Of a DNA stretch of 6,481 bases, positions 5,090 through 6,481 are shown piece by piece (position 1 is the stretch's first letter; each line of letters opens with the position of its first letter). The position numbers and the translations under genes were made by a program. Source of the stretch: Scytonema sp. UIC 10036 (GTDB taxonomy: Bacteria > Cyanobacteriota > Cyanobacteriia > Cyanobacteriales > Nostocaceae); assembly GCF_009725235.1 (NCBI RefSeq), contig NZ_WJFC01000359.1, forward strand, positions 1 to 6,481, read 5' to 3'. The notes under the pieces were generated by a model that worked only from the letters and a program-made list of their open reading frames with translations, had not been told where the DNA came from and did not search any database.

Positions 5090-5094
5090 AGAGG
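5090..5094 (+). promoter_or_regulatory. Ribosome binding site of the kinase gene
   Basis: AGAGG is followed by 8 nt and ATG at 5103. The in-frame TTG at 5097 is only 2 nt away and so is unlikely to be the start. Confidence 0.65.
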
Positions 5095-5102
5095 AATTGG
5101 CG

Positions 5103-6481
<1,379 letters not shown>

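Overview
The window looks like chromosomal DNA of a filamentous, probably heterocyst-forming (Nostocales-type) cyanobacterium. The evidence is a complete psbO gene (oxygenic photosynthesis), four perfect copies of the cyanobacterial HIP1 octamer GCGATCGC (1685, 2226, 3460, 5785), and short tandem repeats with 7-bp units whose sequences match the STRR families known from Calothrix and Anabaena relatives. There is no sign of a phage, transposase, integron, tRNA, rRNA or CRISPR array. It reads as ordinary housekeeping and signalling chromosome with an unusual density of heptanucleotide repeats.

Layout from left to right. 1-185: repeat-rich DNA downstream of psbO. 186-1013 (-): psbO, the extrinsic photosystem II protein, here with a lipoprotein-like signal peptide. 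1014-1618: a 605-nt divergent intergenic region with several dyads and candidate promoters but no convincing gene. 1619-1996 (+): a 125-residue helical protein of unknown function. 1997-2057: a short convergent gap made mostly of heptad repeats of opposite complementarity, which could fold as a hairpin. 2058-4906 (-): a likely three-gene operon, transcribed as a small conserved helical protein (4571-4906), an ABC1/UbiB-family membrane atypical kinase (2800-4485) and a PP2C-type phosphatase (2058-2783). 4907-5102: divergent promoter region. 5103-6428 (+): a Ser/Thr protein kinase with two membrane segments and a C-terminal beta-rich domain. 6425-6481: a perfect ATGAATG array running off the window.

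Functionally there are two parts. PsbO stabilises the Mn4CaO5 cluster in the thylakoid lumen. The right half is a phosphorylation-themed locus: a PP2C phosphatase in an operon with an ABC1 kinase-like protein, divergent from a membrane-anchored Hanks-type kinase. Whether the phosphatase opposes the kinase, or acts on anything to do with the ABC1 protein, is inference from proximity only.

The most striking pattern not explained by genes is that five of six gene 3' ends abut a tandem repeat of period exactly 7, with a different unit at most of them. Three genes (ends at 1996, 4571, 6428) have their stop codons inside the repeat, and a fourth (2058) shares one base with it. Each array, read in the sense of the gene it follows, contains a stop triplet. 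Because 7 is not a multiple of 3, an undecayed array closes all three frames within about 21 nt.
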